The position numbers and the translations under genes were made by a program. A DNA stretch of 64,000 bases, taken from assembly GCF_047425875.1 (NCBI RefSeq), contig NZ_CP179727.1:1-64000 (forward strand), written 5' to 3'. This stretch comes from Macrococcoides animalis (lineage in GTDB: Bacteria; Bacillota; Bacilli; Staphylococcales; Staphylococcaceae). Shown one piece after another: positions 34,144 to 41,916 of the stretch. The notes below the pieces were generated by a model. It was not told the origin of the DNA and did no database searches. It saw only the letters and a program-made list of their open reading frames with translations. Positions within the stretch are counted from its first letter, which is position 1, and every line of letters begins with the position of its first letter.

Positions 34144-34194
34144 CCACAGGACACTTTACTCTATATAAATAGAAAAGTAAAGTATAAAAGAAAG

Positions 34195-34230
34195 AAAAAA
34201 TACGAATAAAGGAGCTATATCTTATTCGTA
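34195..34230 (-). terminator. rpsN terminator
   Basis: Arms TACGAATAA/TTATTCGTA with a 12-base loop, followed on the minus strand by six T and a T-rich tract. It separates rpsN from guaC. Confidence 0.75.
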
Positions 34231-34252
34231 ATATAAATGTTACTCGTAATAC

Positions 34253-34522
34253 TTACCAACTAGCCTTCTTCACTCCTGGAATTTGTCCTTTATGTGCTAA
34301 TTCTCTAAAAGCTATTCTTGAAAGTCCAAATTTGCGATACACACTTCTGGGTCTACCAGTTATTTCACAGCGTGTTGTTAATCTTGAAGGTGCTGAATCA
34401 CGTGGTAACTTTTGAAGTCCTTCGTAGTCACCTGCAGCTCTTAATGATTCTCTTTTCTCTCTAAATTGTTCAACTAATGCTTGTCGTTTTGCCTCTTTTG
34501 CTATTTTTGATTTTTTAGCCAT
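34253..34522 (-). CDS. rpsN: Ribosomal protein S14, zinc-independent (C-) paralogue
   Basis: 30S subunit protein of the long, zinc-free type: 89 residues with a single cysteine (Cys52) instead of the CXXC-X12-CXXC zinc motif of the short form. In bacteria with both kinds this one replaces the zinc protein when zinc is scarce, releasing metal. A perfect Zur-type palindrome lies 91 bases upstream of ATG. It forms a single-gene unit with its own terminator. Confidence 0.96.
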   Translation of the reverse strand: MAKKSKIAKEAKRQALVEQFREKRESLRAAGDYEGLQKLPRDSAPSRLTTRCEITGRPRSVYRKFGLSRIAFRELAHKGQIPGVKKASW

Positions 34523-34612
34523 ATTTACTCCTTTAAATTATATTTTTCTAATGCTCCAGCCCTATGTCTTAATACTGTTACTGGAACTTGCTTCATATTT
34601 ACATCTCATAAA

Positions 34613-34627
34613 TCGTAATTCTTACGA
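34613..34627 (-). promoter_or_regulatory. Zur box of rpsN
   Basis: TCGTAATTCTTACGA, perfect arms TCGTAA/TTACGA around TTC. It sits within or next to a TATTAT-like -10 element on the minus strand, 91 bases upstream of the S14 gene. Confidence 0.9.
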
Positions 34628-34663
34628 TTTATAATATATCATACCATATCATACTTGTAAAAC

Positions 34664-34696
34664 AAAAAATTTGAGTTCGGAATTTCCGAACTCAAA
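34664..34696 (-). terminator. Terminator of the ZnuA-like gene
   Basis: Perfect arms TTTGAGTTCGGAA/TTCCGAACTCAAA with a 1-base centre. On the minus strand it is followed by T6. Confidence 0.88.
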
Positions 34697-34719
34697 TTAA
34701 AATCATTAATTAATCTAAC

Positions 34720-35691
34720 CTATTTATTGTTTAATGCTTTGTCTAATGACTTAATATTTTGTTTCATTAACTCTTGGAATGTCACATCTTTTTTATCTTT
34801 GTCAGTCAAAACTGCCATGTTATGGAATGGTGCAGCCTCAGCTTCTGTTTTCTCTTTAATAATATCAACCGTTTTAGTTGGAATATTTTGTTCGTATAGA
34901 ATCACTGTTGCTTTCGCTTTGTTGATATTATTAATTAAATTAATAATATCACTTTGAGAAGGCTCTTCACTATTCATACCTGACACACCTTCTTGTTTGA
35001 ATCCGTAACGTTTCGCTAAGTATCCAATTGAATCATGTGAGATAAATACTGTATCTTGCTTTTTCGTTTTTGCGATATCTTTTAATTCTTTGTCCATCGA
35101 ATCAATATCTTTAACCAATGCATCATAATTTTTTGTGTATTCTTTTTCATTCTTTTTATCTTTTTTGATTAATTCATCTTTAATTGTTTTAGCAAATTGT
35201 TTGTTTAACTGTGGATCTAACCAAACATGAGGATCGTGCGCTCCATGATTATGACCTTCTTCTTGAGCATGGTCATCTTCTTTACCATGCTCGTGCCCAT
35301 CATGACTATGCTCATGTGCTTCTCCCGTTAATAAATCATGCTCATCAATACCTTTCACTAATTCAACTGTATTTTCTTTTTTATCAACTGCTTTTGCAAT
35401 TTTGCCAGCAACTTGATCTAATTCAGCTCCAGAATAAATAAATAAGTCACTCTTCGCAACTTTCATTGTATCTTTTTGTGTCGGTTCAAATGAGTGAATA
35501 TCAACGTCATTTGGATAAATACTAGTTACATTGACATGTTCTCCACCAATTTGTTCAATCATACTTTTAAATGGGAAAACAGTCGTATACACTTCTAATT
35601 TGTCACTCGATGCTTCCTTGTCTGTTGCATTACCACATGCCCCCATTAATACTAATGTAGCAATCAGCAATAATGAAAATAATTTCTTCAT
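34720..35691 (-). CDS. znuA: Zinc ABC transporter substrate-binding lipoprotein, ZnuA-like
   Basis: Extracytoplasmic zinc receptor of the cluster A-I family. Lipobox MGAC (Cys19). Metal ligands include His66 (DVDIHSFEP), His155 (DPHVWLDPQ) and the later SHDSIGYLAKRYG. A mobile His-rich loop covers about residues 126-152 (HEHSHDGHEHG). 323 residues, with no fused ZinT domain. ATG 35691 is seven bases after AGGAG. No permease or ATPase gene is adjacent, so it must use a transporter encoded elsewhere. A Zur box lies just upstream of the SD. Confidence 0.93.
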   Translation of the reverse strand: MKKLFSLLLIATLVLMGACGNATDKEASSDKLEVYTTVFPFKSMIEQIGGEHVNVTSIYPNDVDIHSFEPTQKDTMKVAKSDLFIYSGAELDQVAGKIAKAVDKKENTVELVKGIDEHDLLTGEAHEHSHDGHEHGKEDDHAQEEGHNHGAHDPHVWLDPQLNKQFAKTIKDELIKKDKKNEKEYTKNYDALVKDIDSMDKELKDIAKTKKQDTVFISHDSIGYLAKRYGFKQEGVSGMNSEEPSQSDIINLINNINKAKATVILYEQNIPTKTVDIIKEKTEAEAAPFHNMAVLTDKDKKDVTFQELMKQNIKSLDKALNNK

Positions 35692-35707
35692 ATGTTCATC
35701 TCCTATT

Positions 35708-35722
35708 TCGTAATCATTACGC
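35708..35722 (-). promoter_or_regulatory. Zur box of the ZnuA-like gene
   Basis: TCGTAATCATTACGC matches the consensus at 14 of 15 positions (last base C instead of A). It lies five bases upstream of the SD of the lipoprotein gene, inside its leader. Confidence 0.88.
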
Positions 35723-35986
35723 TTTAACATTCTATACCTATTATATTAGAAATGCAATATAAATTTCCACATTCAAAATTTTATAAAAATTTGAACTTCT
35801 ATTATTTATTTAATAAATGATAGAAACTTCCATATAAAAAATTAGTAACCAATTAAAGCTGTATTTATATAGAAGAAAATCAAAGCTGAAAAAATAAAAA
35901 TAAAAAATTGAAAATAAATACTTTACAAACTAAAAATATCAGCGTAATATTGTAAATCGTAAAGATTACGAATTGGAGGCAACATC
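35723..35986. other. Zur-bounded intergenic region znuA to cobW
   Basis: AT-rich divergent spacer with a Zur box at each end. It also contains a near-perfect 24-base palindrome at 35772-35795 (TTCAAA...TTTGAA, one mismatched pair) and a T/A-rich run before the cobW box. I see no reading frame with an SD. Confidence 0.6.
35957..35971 (+). promoter_or_regulatory. Zur box of the COG0523 GTPase operon
   Basis: TCGTAAAGATTACGA, perfect arms TCGTAA/TTACGA. It lies four bases upstream of the GGAGG of the GTPase gene and probably also controls rpmG downstream. Confidence 0.9.
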
Positions 35987-37180
35987 TTGAAAGTCCCTAT
36001 TACAGTATTAAGTGGTTTCTTAGGTAGTGGTAAAACGACATTACTCAATCATATATTAACAAATAACGAAAATAAAAAAATTGGTGTCATCGTCAATGAT
36101 ATGAGTGAAGTAAATGTCGATGCAGATTTAGTACACATGTCACGTACAGACGAAAAAATGATTCAGTTACAAAACGGATGTATTTGCTGTACGTTGCGAG
36201 AAGATTTATTAATTGAAATTGATAAATTAGTAAAAAACAGCGAATTAGATTACATCGTTATTGAATCAACAGGTATTTCTGAACCTGTACCTGTAGCACA
36301 AACGTTAACATTAAATGATGAAGTATTAAATATCAATTTAGCAGAAACGACGATTTTAGATACAATGGTTACTGTTGTAGATGCGAATCGTTTCTGGGAA
36401 GATTATGCATCAGGTGATTCATTAATCGATCGTAAAATGGCTAATGATGACACTGATACTCGTGAAGTCATTGATTTATTAATTGATCAAATCGAATTTG
36501 CGAACGTTATTTTATTAAACAAATGTGATTTAGTCCATGTTGAAGATTTAAAAGAATTAGAAGCATTATTACAACAACTGAATCCAGAAGCGAAAATTTA
36601 TCGAACAGAAAATTCAATTATCGCTTTAGATAACATCTTAAATACACGTTTGTTCGATTTTGATAAAGCAAGTCAAGCTGCTGGTTGGATTAAAGAATTG
36701 AATGAAGAACATACACCAGAAACAGAAGAATATGGTATTGCGTCATTTGTTTATAAAAGACAACGACCATTCCATCCACAACGCTTTATGCATTTCTTAG
36801 AAAACTTTTCATTAGATATTATTCGTTCTAAAGGTTTCTTCTGGTTAGCATCAAGAAATAATATGTGTGGCTTACTTTCTCAAGCTGGGAACTCTATGCA
36901 AATTCAAGGTGCTGGTGAATGGATTTCAACATATAGTGAAACGGACATCCAAGCAGAAATGCATGAAGATCCTACACTAAAAGCTAGATGGCATAATGAA
37001 TTTGGTGATCGCCAAACTGAACTTGTGTTCATCGGTATTGAGATGAATCAAGATCAAATTATTGAGGACTTAGAAGCATGCCTATTAACAGATGAAGAAA
37101 TGAAACAAGATTGGTCAACATTCAACGACCCACTTCCTCAGTTCACAGTAGCTGATATTGAAACAGGTGTTGTTTTATAA
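35987..37180 (+). CDS. COG0523 GTPase (CobW/ZNG1 family metal chaperone)
   Basis: G3E-family GTPase thought to hand zinc to client enzymes when zinc is scarce. Walker A is GFLGSGKTTLLNH (residues 10-22). The zinc-binding family motif GCICC has Cys65, Cys67 and Cys68. The G-domain NKCD motif is present. The CobW C-terminal domain carries RPFHPQRF. TTG start seven bases after GGAGG. 397 residues, with rpmG 88 bases downstream. The Zur box upstream and the neighbours identify it with the zinc-responsive branch, not cobalamin synthesis. Confidence 0.94.
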   Translation: MKVPITVLSGFLGSGKTTLLNHILTNNENKKIGVIVNDMSEVNVDADLVHMSRTDEKMIQLQNGCICCTLREDLLIEIDKLVKNSELDYIVIESTGISEPVPVAQTLTLNDEVLNINLAETTILDTMVTVVDANRFWEDYASGDSLIDRKMANDDTDTREVIDLLIDQIEFANVILLNKCDLVHVEDLKELEALLQQLNPEAKIYRTENSIIALDNILNTRLFDFDKASQAAGWIKELNEEHTPETEEYGIASFVYKRQRPFHPQRFMHFLENFSLDIIRSKGFFWLASRNNMCGLLSQAGNSMQIQGAGEWISTYSETDIQAEMHEDPTLKARWHNEFGDRQTELVFIGIEMNQDQIIEDLEACLLTDEEMKQDWSTFNDPLPQFTVADIETGVVL

Positions 37181-37268
37181 GTTGATTCAACTTATATAGA
37201 AATAAGAAATATCTATAGGAAAAATCAATAAAAAATACTAATGATTAAATTTAAAGGAGACTATTAAA

Positions 37269-37418
37269 ATGAGAGTAAATGTAACTTTAGCCTGTACAGA
37301 ATGTGGAGATCGTAACTATATCACAAAGAAAAACAAAAGAAATAATCCTGAGCGTATTGAATTAATGAAATACAGCCCAAGATTAAAAAAACACACATTA
37401 CATCGTGAAACAAAATAA
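37269..37418 (+). CDS. rpmG: Ribosomal protein L33, cysteine-depleted paralogue
   Basis: 49-residue 50S protein (MRVNVTLACTECGDRNYITK start, HTLHRETK end). The first zinc pair is kept (Cys9, Cys12), while the second pair is gone (KYSPRLKK where the zinc form has cysteines). So it probably does not hold zinc tightly. It follows the COG0523 gene with a good SD (AAAGGAGA) and ends in a terminator. As with S14, a zinc-free replacement would be consistent with Zur control through the upstream box. Confidence 0.94.
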   Translation: MRVNVTLACTECGDRNYITKKNKRNNPERIELMKYSPRLKKHTLHRETK

Positions 37419-37469
37419 TTTTCGTTAAACGTGCAAAATTTTTGCGTTTATATATATTTATACGACACC

Positions 37470-37497
37470 AGGCATCCCCTTACGGATGCCTATTTTT
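37470..37497 (+). terminator. rpmG terminator
   Basis: Perfect arms AGGCATCC/GGATGCCT with a 6-base loop, followed by ATTTTTAT. Confidence 0.88.
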
Positions 37498-37511
37498 ATA
37501 AGGAGGATCAA

Positions 37512-37840
37512 ATGAGAACAATAATCATTGGTGGAAGTATACAAGGCATTACAATCGCCTTAAAATTATTAGATGAACAAAAATTAAAGATTGACGATTT
37601 AACCATTATTGATCCAAATCCCTACATATCACGTTGGGAAACAATCACCCATAAAATAGGCATGGACTATGTCCGTTAGTAGAACTAGAACTAGGACCAA
37701 TCAGTCGTAATATTATCGGTGGACGTAAAGCATCGGAAAGAATAGCAGAAGCGTTGTAGTGTTAGGTAGTGACTGCAGAAATTATTTATGGTCACTTGCA
37801 CACTCGCCCTGAGCTCCCTAAACACTTATCCATCCCTTAA
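37512..37840 (+). pseudogene. Decayed FAD/NAD(P)-binding oxidoreductase
   Basis: An intact start (AGGAGGATCAA then ATG) reads MRTIIIGGSIQGITIALKLL, a dinucleotide-binding Rossmann opening, and stops after 55 residues. Past the stop another frame gives VELELGPISRNIIGGRKASE, and a third gives EIIYGHLHTRPELPKHLSIP before TAA. So the beginning, a middle scrap and the end of one protein survive, separated by frameshifts and at least one internal deletion. Only about 110 codons remain. Its position after the zinc-starvation genes suggests a former member of that group, but no box precedes it. Confidence 0.75.
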
Positions 37841-37847
37841 CCAAAAA

Positions 37848-37876
37848 AATCCTGCATCCATAGTGGATGCAGGATT
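37848..37876. terminator. katA terminator
   Basis: Perfect 13-base arms AATCCTGCATCCA/TGGATGCAGGATT with a 3-base loop. On the minus strand T7 follows, so it ends katA. Confidence 0.92.
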
Positions 37877-37880
37877 CATA

Positions 37881-39365
37881 TTATTTATCTTCAGCTGTCA
37901 AATCAACTTCATTAATATCAATATTCATTGCTGCCGCAACACCTTGCCCATATAACGGATCTGCTTTGTAACAGTGTCTAATATGACGATGTTTAATTGG
38001 CACAGATACATCTTTCATTTCATTGGCAGTATTCATAAATAATCGCTTTTGTTCTTCAGGCGATAAGATATTAAACAATCTACCTGGTTGTTCAAAGTAA
38101 TTATCATCATCTTCTCTAAAGTTCCATTCATATACAGCGCTATCCACCGCTAGCGCTGGCTTTTTATATTTTTCATTATCTTGATGATGTTGATATTGAT
38201 TAGGATAGTAATTTGTATGACTTCCAACATTACCATCTACACGCATTGCACCGTCTCTAGAGAAAGGACATCCACCTGTTACTGCTTTTGGCGCATTTAC
38301 AGGAATTTGATGATGGTTAACACCTAAACGATAACGTTGTGTGTCACCGTAAGAGAATAAACGACCTTGCAACATCTTATCTGGCGAGAAGTCAATACCT
38401 GGTATTATATTTGTTGGGGCAAATGCCGCTTGCTCAACTTCTGCAAAATAATTCTCAGGATTTCTATTTAATTCAAATTCTCCTACTGGAATTAAAGGAT
38501 ATTCTGATTTGTACCATACTTTAGTTAAATCAAATGGATTATCTTTATGATTTCTAGCTTGCTCTTCAGTCATCACCTGTATGTACATTTTCCATTTTGG
38601 GTAGTTCCCCTCTTCAATTGCATTAAATAAATCCCGTTGACTAGATTCACGGTCACTAGCTATGACCTGTGCTGCCTCTTCACTAGTGAAATTCTCAATC
38701 CCCTGTTCAGTTCTGAAATGAAATTTTACCCATACACGTTCACCTGCATCATTATACATACTATATGTATGTGAACCGAATCCATGCATATTTCTAAATC
38801 CTTTAGGAATACCACGATCACTCATTAAGATTGTAACTTGATGTAACGCCTCAGGTAATGAAGTCCAAAAGTCCCAGTTGCTTTCAGGATTGTGCATATT
38901 TGTTTTTGGATCACGTTTCACAACATGGTTTAAACTAGCAAATAATTTCGGATCTCGGAAGAAGAATACAGGTGTATTGTTTCCTACTAAATCCCAGTTT
39001 CCTTCTTCAGTATAGAATTTTAAAGCAAATCCTCGAATATCACGTTCAGCTTCTGCAGCACCTCGTTCACCAGCTACTGTAGAAAAACGAGCAAACATTT
39101 GTGTTTGTTTTCCAATTTCACTGAAAATTTTAGCATTGGTATATTGCGTGATATCTTGTGTAACGGTAAATGTGCCATAAGCCCCACTACCTTTAGCGTG
39201 CATTCTACGCTCAGGAATCACTTCACGATCAAAATGTGCCATTTGTTCTAAGAAATAAATATCTTGCATTACTAAAGGTCCACGAGGGCCAGCAGTCATT
39301 GAATTTTCTCGATCCCCAACTGGTGTACCAAATAACCCTCTTAATTGATTATCTTTTTCTGTCAT
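37881..39365 (-). CDS. katA: Catalase KatA
   Basis: Haem catalase that decomposes hydrogen peroxide in the cytoplasm. Distal His56 (PERRMHAKGSGAYG) and Asn in LVGNNTPVFFFRDP, with the proximal haem tyrosine in RLFSYGDTQRYRLG. 494 residues, clade 3 size. SD GGAGG before ATG. An exact PerR box lies 44 bases upstream of the start. The neighbours gabP and rpmG match the S. aureus order. Confidence 0.97.
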   Translation of the reverse strand: MTEKDNQLRGLFGTPVGDRENSMTAGPRGPLVMQDIYFLEQMAHFDREVIPERRMHAKGSGAYGTFTVTQDITQYTNAKIFSEIGKQTQMFARFSTVAGERGAAEAERDIRGFALKFYTEEGNWDLVGNNTPVFFFRDPKLFASLNHVVKRDPKTNMHNPESNWDFWTSLPEALHQVTILMSDRGIPKGFRNMHGFGSHTYSMYNDAGERVWVKFHFRTEQGIENFTSEEAAQVIASDRESSQRDLFNAIEEGNYPKWKMYIQVMTEEQARNHKDNPFDLTKVWYKSEYPLIPVGEFELNRNPENYFAEVEQAAFAPTNIIPGIDFSPDKMLQGRLFSYGDTQRYRLGVNHHQIPVNAPKAVTGGCPFSRDGAMRVDGNVGSHTNYYPNQYQHHQDNEKYKKPALAVDSAVYEWNFREDDDNYFEQPGRLFNILSPEEQKRLFMNTANEMKDVSVPIKHRHIRHCYKADPLYGQGVAAAMNIDINEVDLTAEDK

Positions 39366-39390
39366 ACTTTTTTCCTCCTTAGTAATAACT

Positions 39391-39423
39391 AATAAGAATT
39401 TGTCTTATTTATAATTATTATAA
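39391..39423 (-). promoter_or_regulatory. katA operator region: exact PerR box plus adjoining palindrome
   Basis: TTATAATTATTATAA at 39409-39423 equals the staphylococcal PerR consensus. A second palindrome AATAAGA-N5-TCTTATT at 39391-39409 shares its last base with it and lies nearer to katA. PerR control of katA is established in S. aureus. The role of the second palindrome is unknown. Confidence 0.88.
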
Positions 39424-39648
39424 TGTAGACAGCTTGCTAAATCAAATTTAAGTTACTTAATCTTTAATTTGATTGTCTCTATTTCCGTAAATTAATTAAA
39501 TCAATCACCTTGATACTTTAACGCGAAAAAGCTTAAACGCATTAAAACTTTTTCTTGCTAAATTCCCTGAATAGTCTTACAATAGAAAACATATTAAATT
39601 TTAATATATAAAAATCTATAAAATAATTACAGAAAGTAAGGTGTTGTT

Positions 39649-41088
39649 ATGGAAAAGAAACAAATGGATAGAGATTTAAAAACAAGACATATATCTATGA
39701 TTGCCATTGGAGGATCAATTGGTACCGGGTTATTTATGGCGAGTGGTGCAGTAATTTCACAAGCAGGACCAGGTGGTGCCCTTGTAGCGTATGGTATTAT
39801 TGGTATTATGATTTATTTTCTGATGACAGCACTTGGTGAACTAGCTACGTTCTATCCTGTTTCAGGTGCATTTAATGCATATGCAAGTCGTTTTATAGAT
39901 CCAGCCGCCGGTTTTACTGTAGGGTGGTTATACTGGATTATTTGGAGCTTGGTAACAAGCGTTGATATATTAACAGCTTCACAAGTGTTGAGTTATTGGG
40001 AACTATTTGGAGGTCTTCATCCTTTTATATGGTGTTTAATCTTTTTAGCATTATTATTTGGATTAAATGCATTCTCTGTAAAGTCTTTTGGAGAAGCTGA
40101 ATTCTGGTTTAGTATTATTAAAGTAGTAACTATTTTTATCTTTTTGATAATGGGACTATTACTGATTTTTGGCATTATAGGTGGTGAACCGATTGGATTT
40201 AAAAATTTCTCAATTGGTGATGCCCCGTTCCATAATGGCATATTAGGATTACTCGGCGTTCTCGTTGTTGCTGGTTTCTCTTTTGGTGGTACAGAAGTTG
40301 TGGCAGTCACAGCTGGTGAGTCAGAAAATCCAAGGGAATCAATGCCCAAAGCAATTAAACAAGTATTTTGGAGAATTTTATTATTCTATATTGGTTCGAT
40401 ATTTATTATCGCTTGCATCATTCCCTATACAGATTCACGCTTATTAAACCAAAATAGTGAGATAGCTATGAGTCCATTTACGATTATTTTCGAAAAAGTG
40501 GGTGTCTTATTTGCAGCATCAATCATGAACAGTATCATTTTAACTGCCGTGTTAAGTGCAGGTAATTCAGGATTATATGCAACAAGTCGACTTTTATTTT
40601 CATTAAGTCAAGATGGTAAAGCACCAAAATTTTTAGGTAAATTAAATAAACGCAATATGCCATTTAACGCACTAATTATAACAACGATTTTTATCATTTT
40701 AACTTTAATTTATGCGAATATTAACATGGGTGGATATGGTAAATTACTGAATATGGTTGGATCACTCGTATTAATCGTTTGGGCTATTAGTATTATCAGT
40801 CATATTCGTTTAAGACAAGCAATTAAAGTACAAAAGCAAAGCGTCGAAAAATTGCTGCCATTTAAAGCCCCACTTTATCCAGCGGGTCCCATTATCGTAT
40901 TATTAACCATTTTATTCTTAATGGTTGGACAATCATTTGCTGATATAAAAGCAGCTGCTTGGTTAAAAGTATTTGAAGCTTTCTTACCTTTAATTATCGC
41001 AATCATTGTATTTATTGCATATAAAACAATTAAGAAGACAAAAATTATTCCAGCTCAAGAAATTGATTTGTCAGAGCATAAGCTTTAA
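39649..41088 (+). CDS. gabP: Amino-acid permease, APC family (GabP-like)
   Basis: 12-helix amino-acid/proton symporter. APC signatures are present: HISMIAIGGSIGTGLFMASGAVI near the start and FSFGGTEVVAVTAGESENPRESMPKAI. 479 residues. The orthologue beside katA in S. aureus is annotated as a gamma-aminobutyrate permease, but the substrate is not proven by the sequence. SD AGTAAGGTG. Its promoter region is shared with divergent katA. Confidence 0.88.
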   Translation: MEKKQMDRDLKTRHISMIAIGGSIGTGLFMASGAVISQAGPGGALVAYGIIGIMIYFLMTALGELATFYPVSGAFNAYASRFIDPAAGFTVGWLYWIIWSLVTSVDILTASQVLSYWELFGGLHPFIWCLIFLALLFGLNAFSVKSFGEAEFWFSIIKVVTIFIFLIMGLLLIFGIIGGEPIGFKNFSIGDAPFHNGILGLLGVLVVAGFSFGGTEVVAVTAGESENPRESMPKAIKQVFWRILLFYIGSIFIIACIIPYTDSRLLNQNSEIAMSPFTIIFEKVGVLFAASIMNSIILTAVLSAGNSGLYATSRLLFSLSQDGKAPKFLGKLNKRNMPFNALIITTIFIILTLIYANINMGGYGKLLNMVGSLVLIVWAISIISHIRLRQAIKVQKQSVEKLLPFKAPLYPAGPIIVLLTILFLMVGQSFADIKAAAWLKVFEAFLPLIIAIIVFIAYKTIKKTKIIPAQEIDLSEHKL

Positions 41089-41092
41089 AACT

Positions 41093-41127
41093 AATCCCTT
41101 ACATTGTACTGTACAATGTAAGGGATT
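41093..41127 (+). terminator. gabP terminator
   Basis: Arms AATCCCTTACATTGTAC/GTACAATGTAAGGGATT with a 1-base centre, followed by T-rich sequence. Confidence 0.9.
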
Positions 41128-41163
41128 TCTATGTATAATTAAACTAACAAAGGAGTGATTCGT

Positions 41164-41481
41164 ATGAGTATGGGACAAACAAATCTATTTGATGATGTGT
41201 TAAAGACAGACGAAAAATTTGTTATCGTTGTACAAGGCGTTTACGAAAAGAATGGTCAAATTATAAAGAAAATTTTAAGAGAATATCCTAGTTTAGACGG
41301 TCAAGCAATGCATCGGTTATTTGATCATTTAAAAGACACTTATTCACATGAGCCATTTCAAGAAGATATGGCATTTTATGATATAACAGTATATACAAAC
41401 GAAGATTATGCTGCAGACAACATTTTTGCTCATACGAAAAGACATCGTGGTAGCCATGACTGGACACATACTTCTAAATAA
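41164..41481 (+). CDS. Hypothetical protein
   Basis: 105-residue soluble protein (MSMGQTNLFDDVLKTDEKFV start), with alternating helix and strand, a long acidic middle and a basic His-rich tail (TKRHRGSHDWTHTSK). No family recognised. ATG 41164 follows AAAGGAG; the GTG at 41155 overlaps that SD. Stands alone between two terminators, convergent with panD. Confidence 0.75.
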   Translation: MSMGQTNLFDDVLKTDEKFVIVVQGVYEKNGQIIKKILREYPSLDGQAMHRLFDHLKDTYSHEPFQEDMAFYDITVYTNEDYAADNIFAHTKRHRGSHDWTHTSK

Positions 41482-41515
41482 CAAAAGACACGTCTATTAA
41501 GATGTGTCTTTTGTT
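41480..41515. terminator. Bidirectional terminator between the hypothetical gene and panD
   Basis: Arms AACAAAAGACAC/GTGTCTTTTGTT with a 12-base loop, and A/T tracts on both sides. Confidence 0.88.
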
Positions 41516-41532
41516 ATTTCAAAAATTATTAT

Positions 41533-41916
41533 TTATATCACAATCGTACTCGCCGATTCATGTAATAATTGTTTAATCTTATTTTGTTCATCCATAACAG
41601 CTACTTTGGGAACATGATTTTTAATTTCTTCGTTGTTTAGTTGGGCATAAGAAATGATAATGATGATATCATCAACTTGTACCATACGCGCTGCAGCACC
41701 ATTTAAACAAACCACACCACTACCTCTCTCACCAGAAATCACATATGTTTCAAGTCGTGCTCCGTTGTTATTATTGACAATATGTACTTTTTCATTCGGT
41801 AAAATGTCAACTGCATCTAAAAGATCTTGATCAATAGTAATACTACCTACATAATTTAAATTTGCTTCAGTTACGCGAGCACGGTGAATTTTACCATTCA
41901 TCATAGTTCTAATCAA
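41533..41916 (-). CDS. panD: Aspartate 1-decarboxylase
   Basis: Makes beta-alanine for pantothenate. The proenzyme self-cleaves at Gly24-Ser25 (NYVGSITIDQ) to form the pyruvoyl group. 127 residues. The start is TTG 41916 (reads IRTMMNGKIHRARV), as orthologues begin MIRTMM. It immediately follows the panC stop. Part of the panC-panD unit. Confidence 0.95.
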   Translation of the reverse strand: MIRTMMNGKIHRARVTEANLNYVGSITIDQDLLDAVDILPNEKVHIVNNNNGARLETYVISGERGSGVVCLNGAAARMVQVDDIIIIISYAQLNNEEIKNHVPKVAVMDEQNKIKQLLHESASTIVI

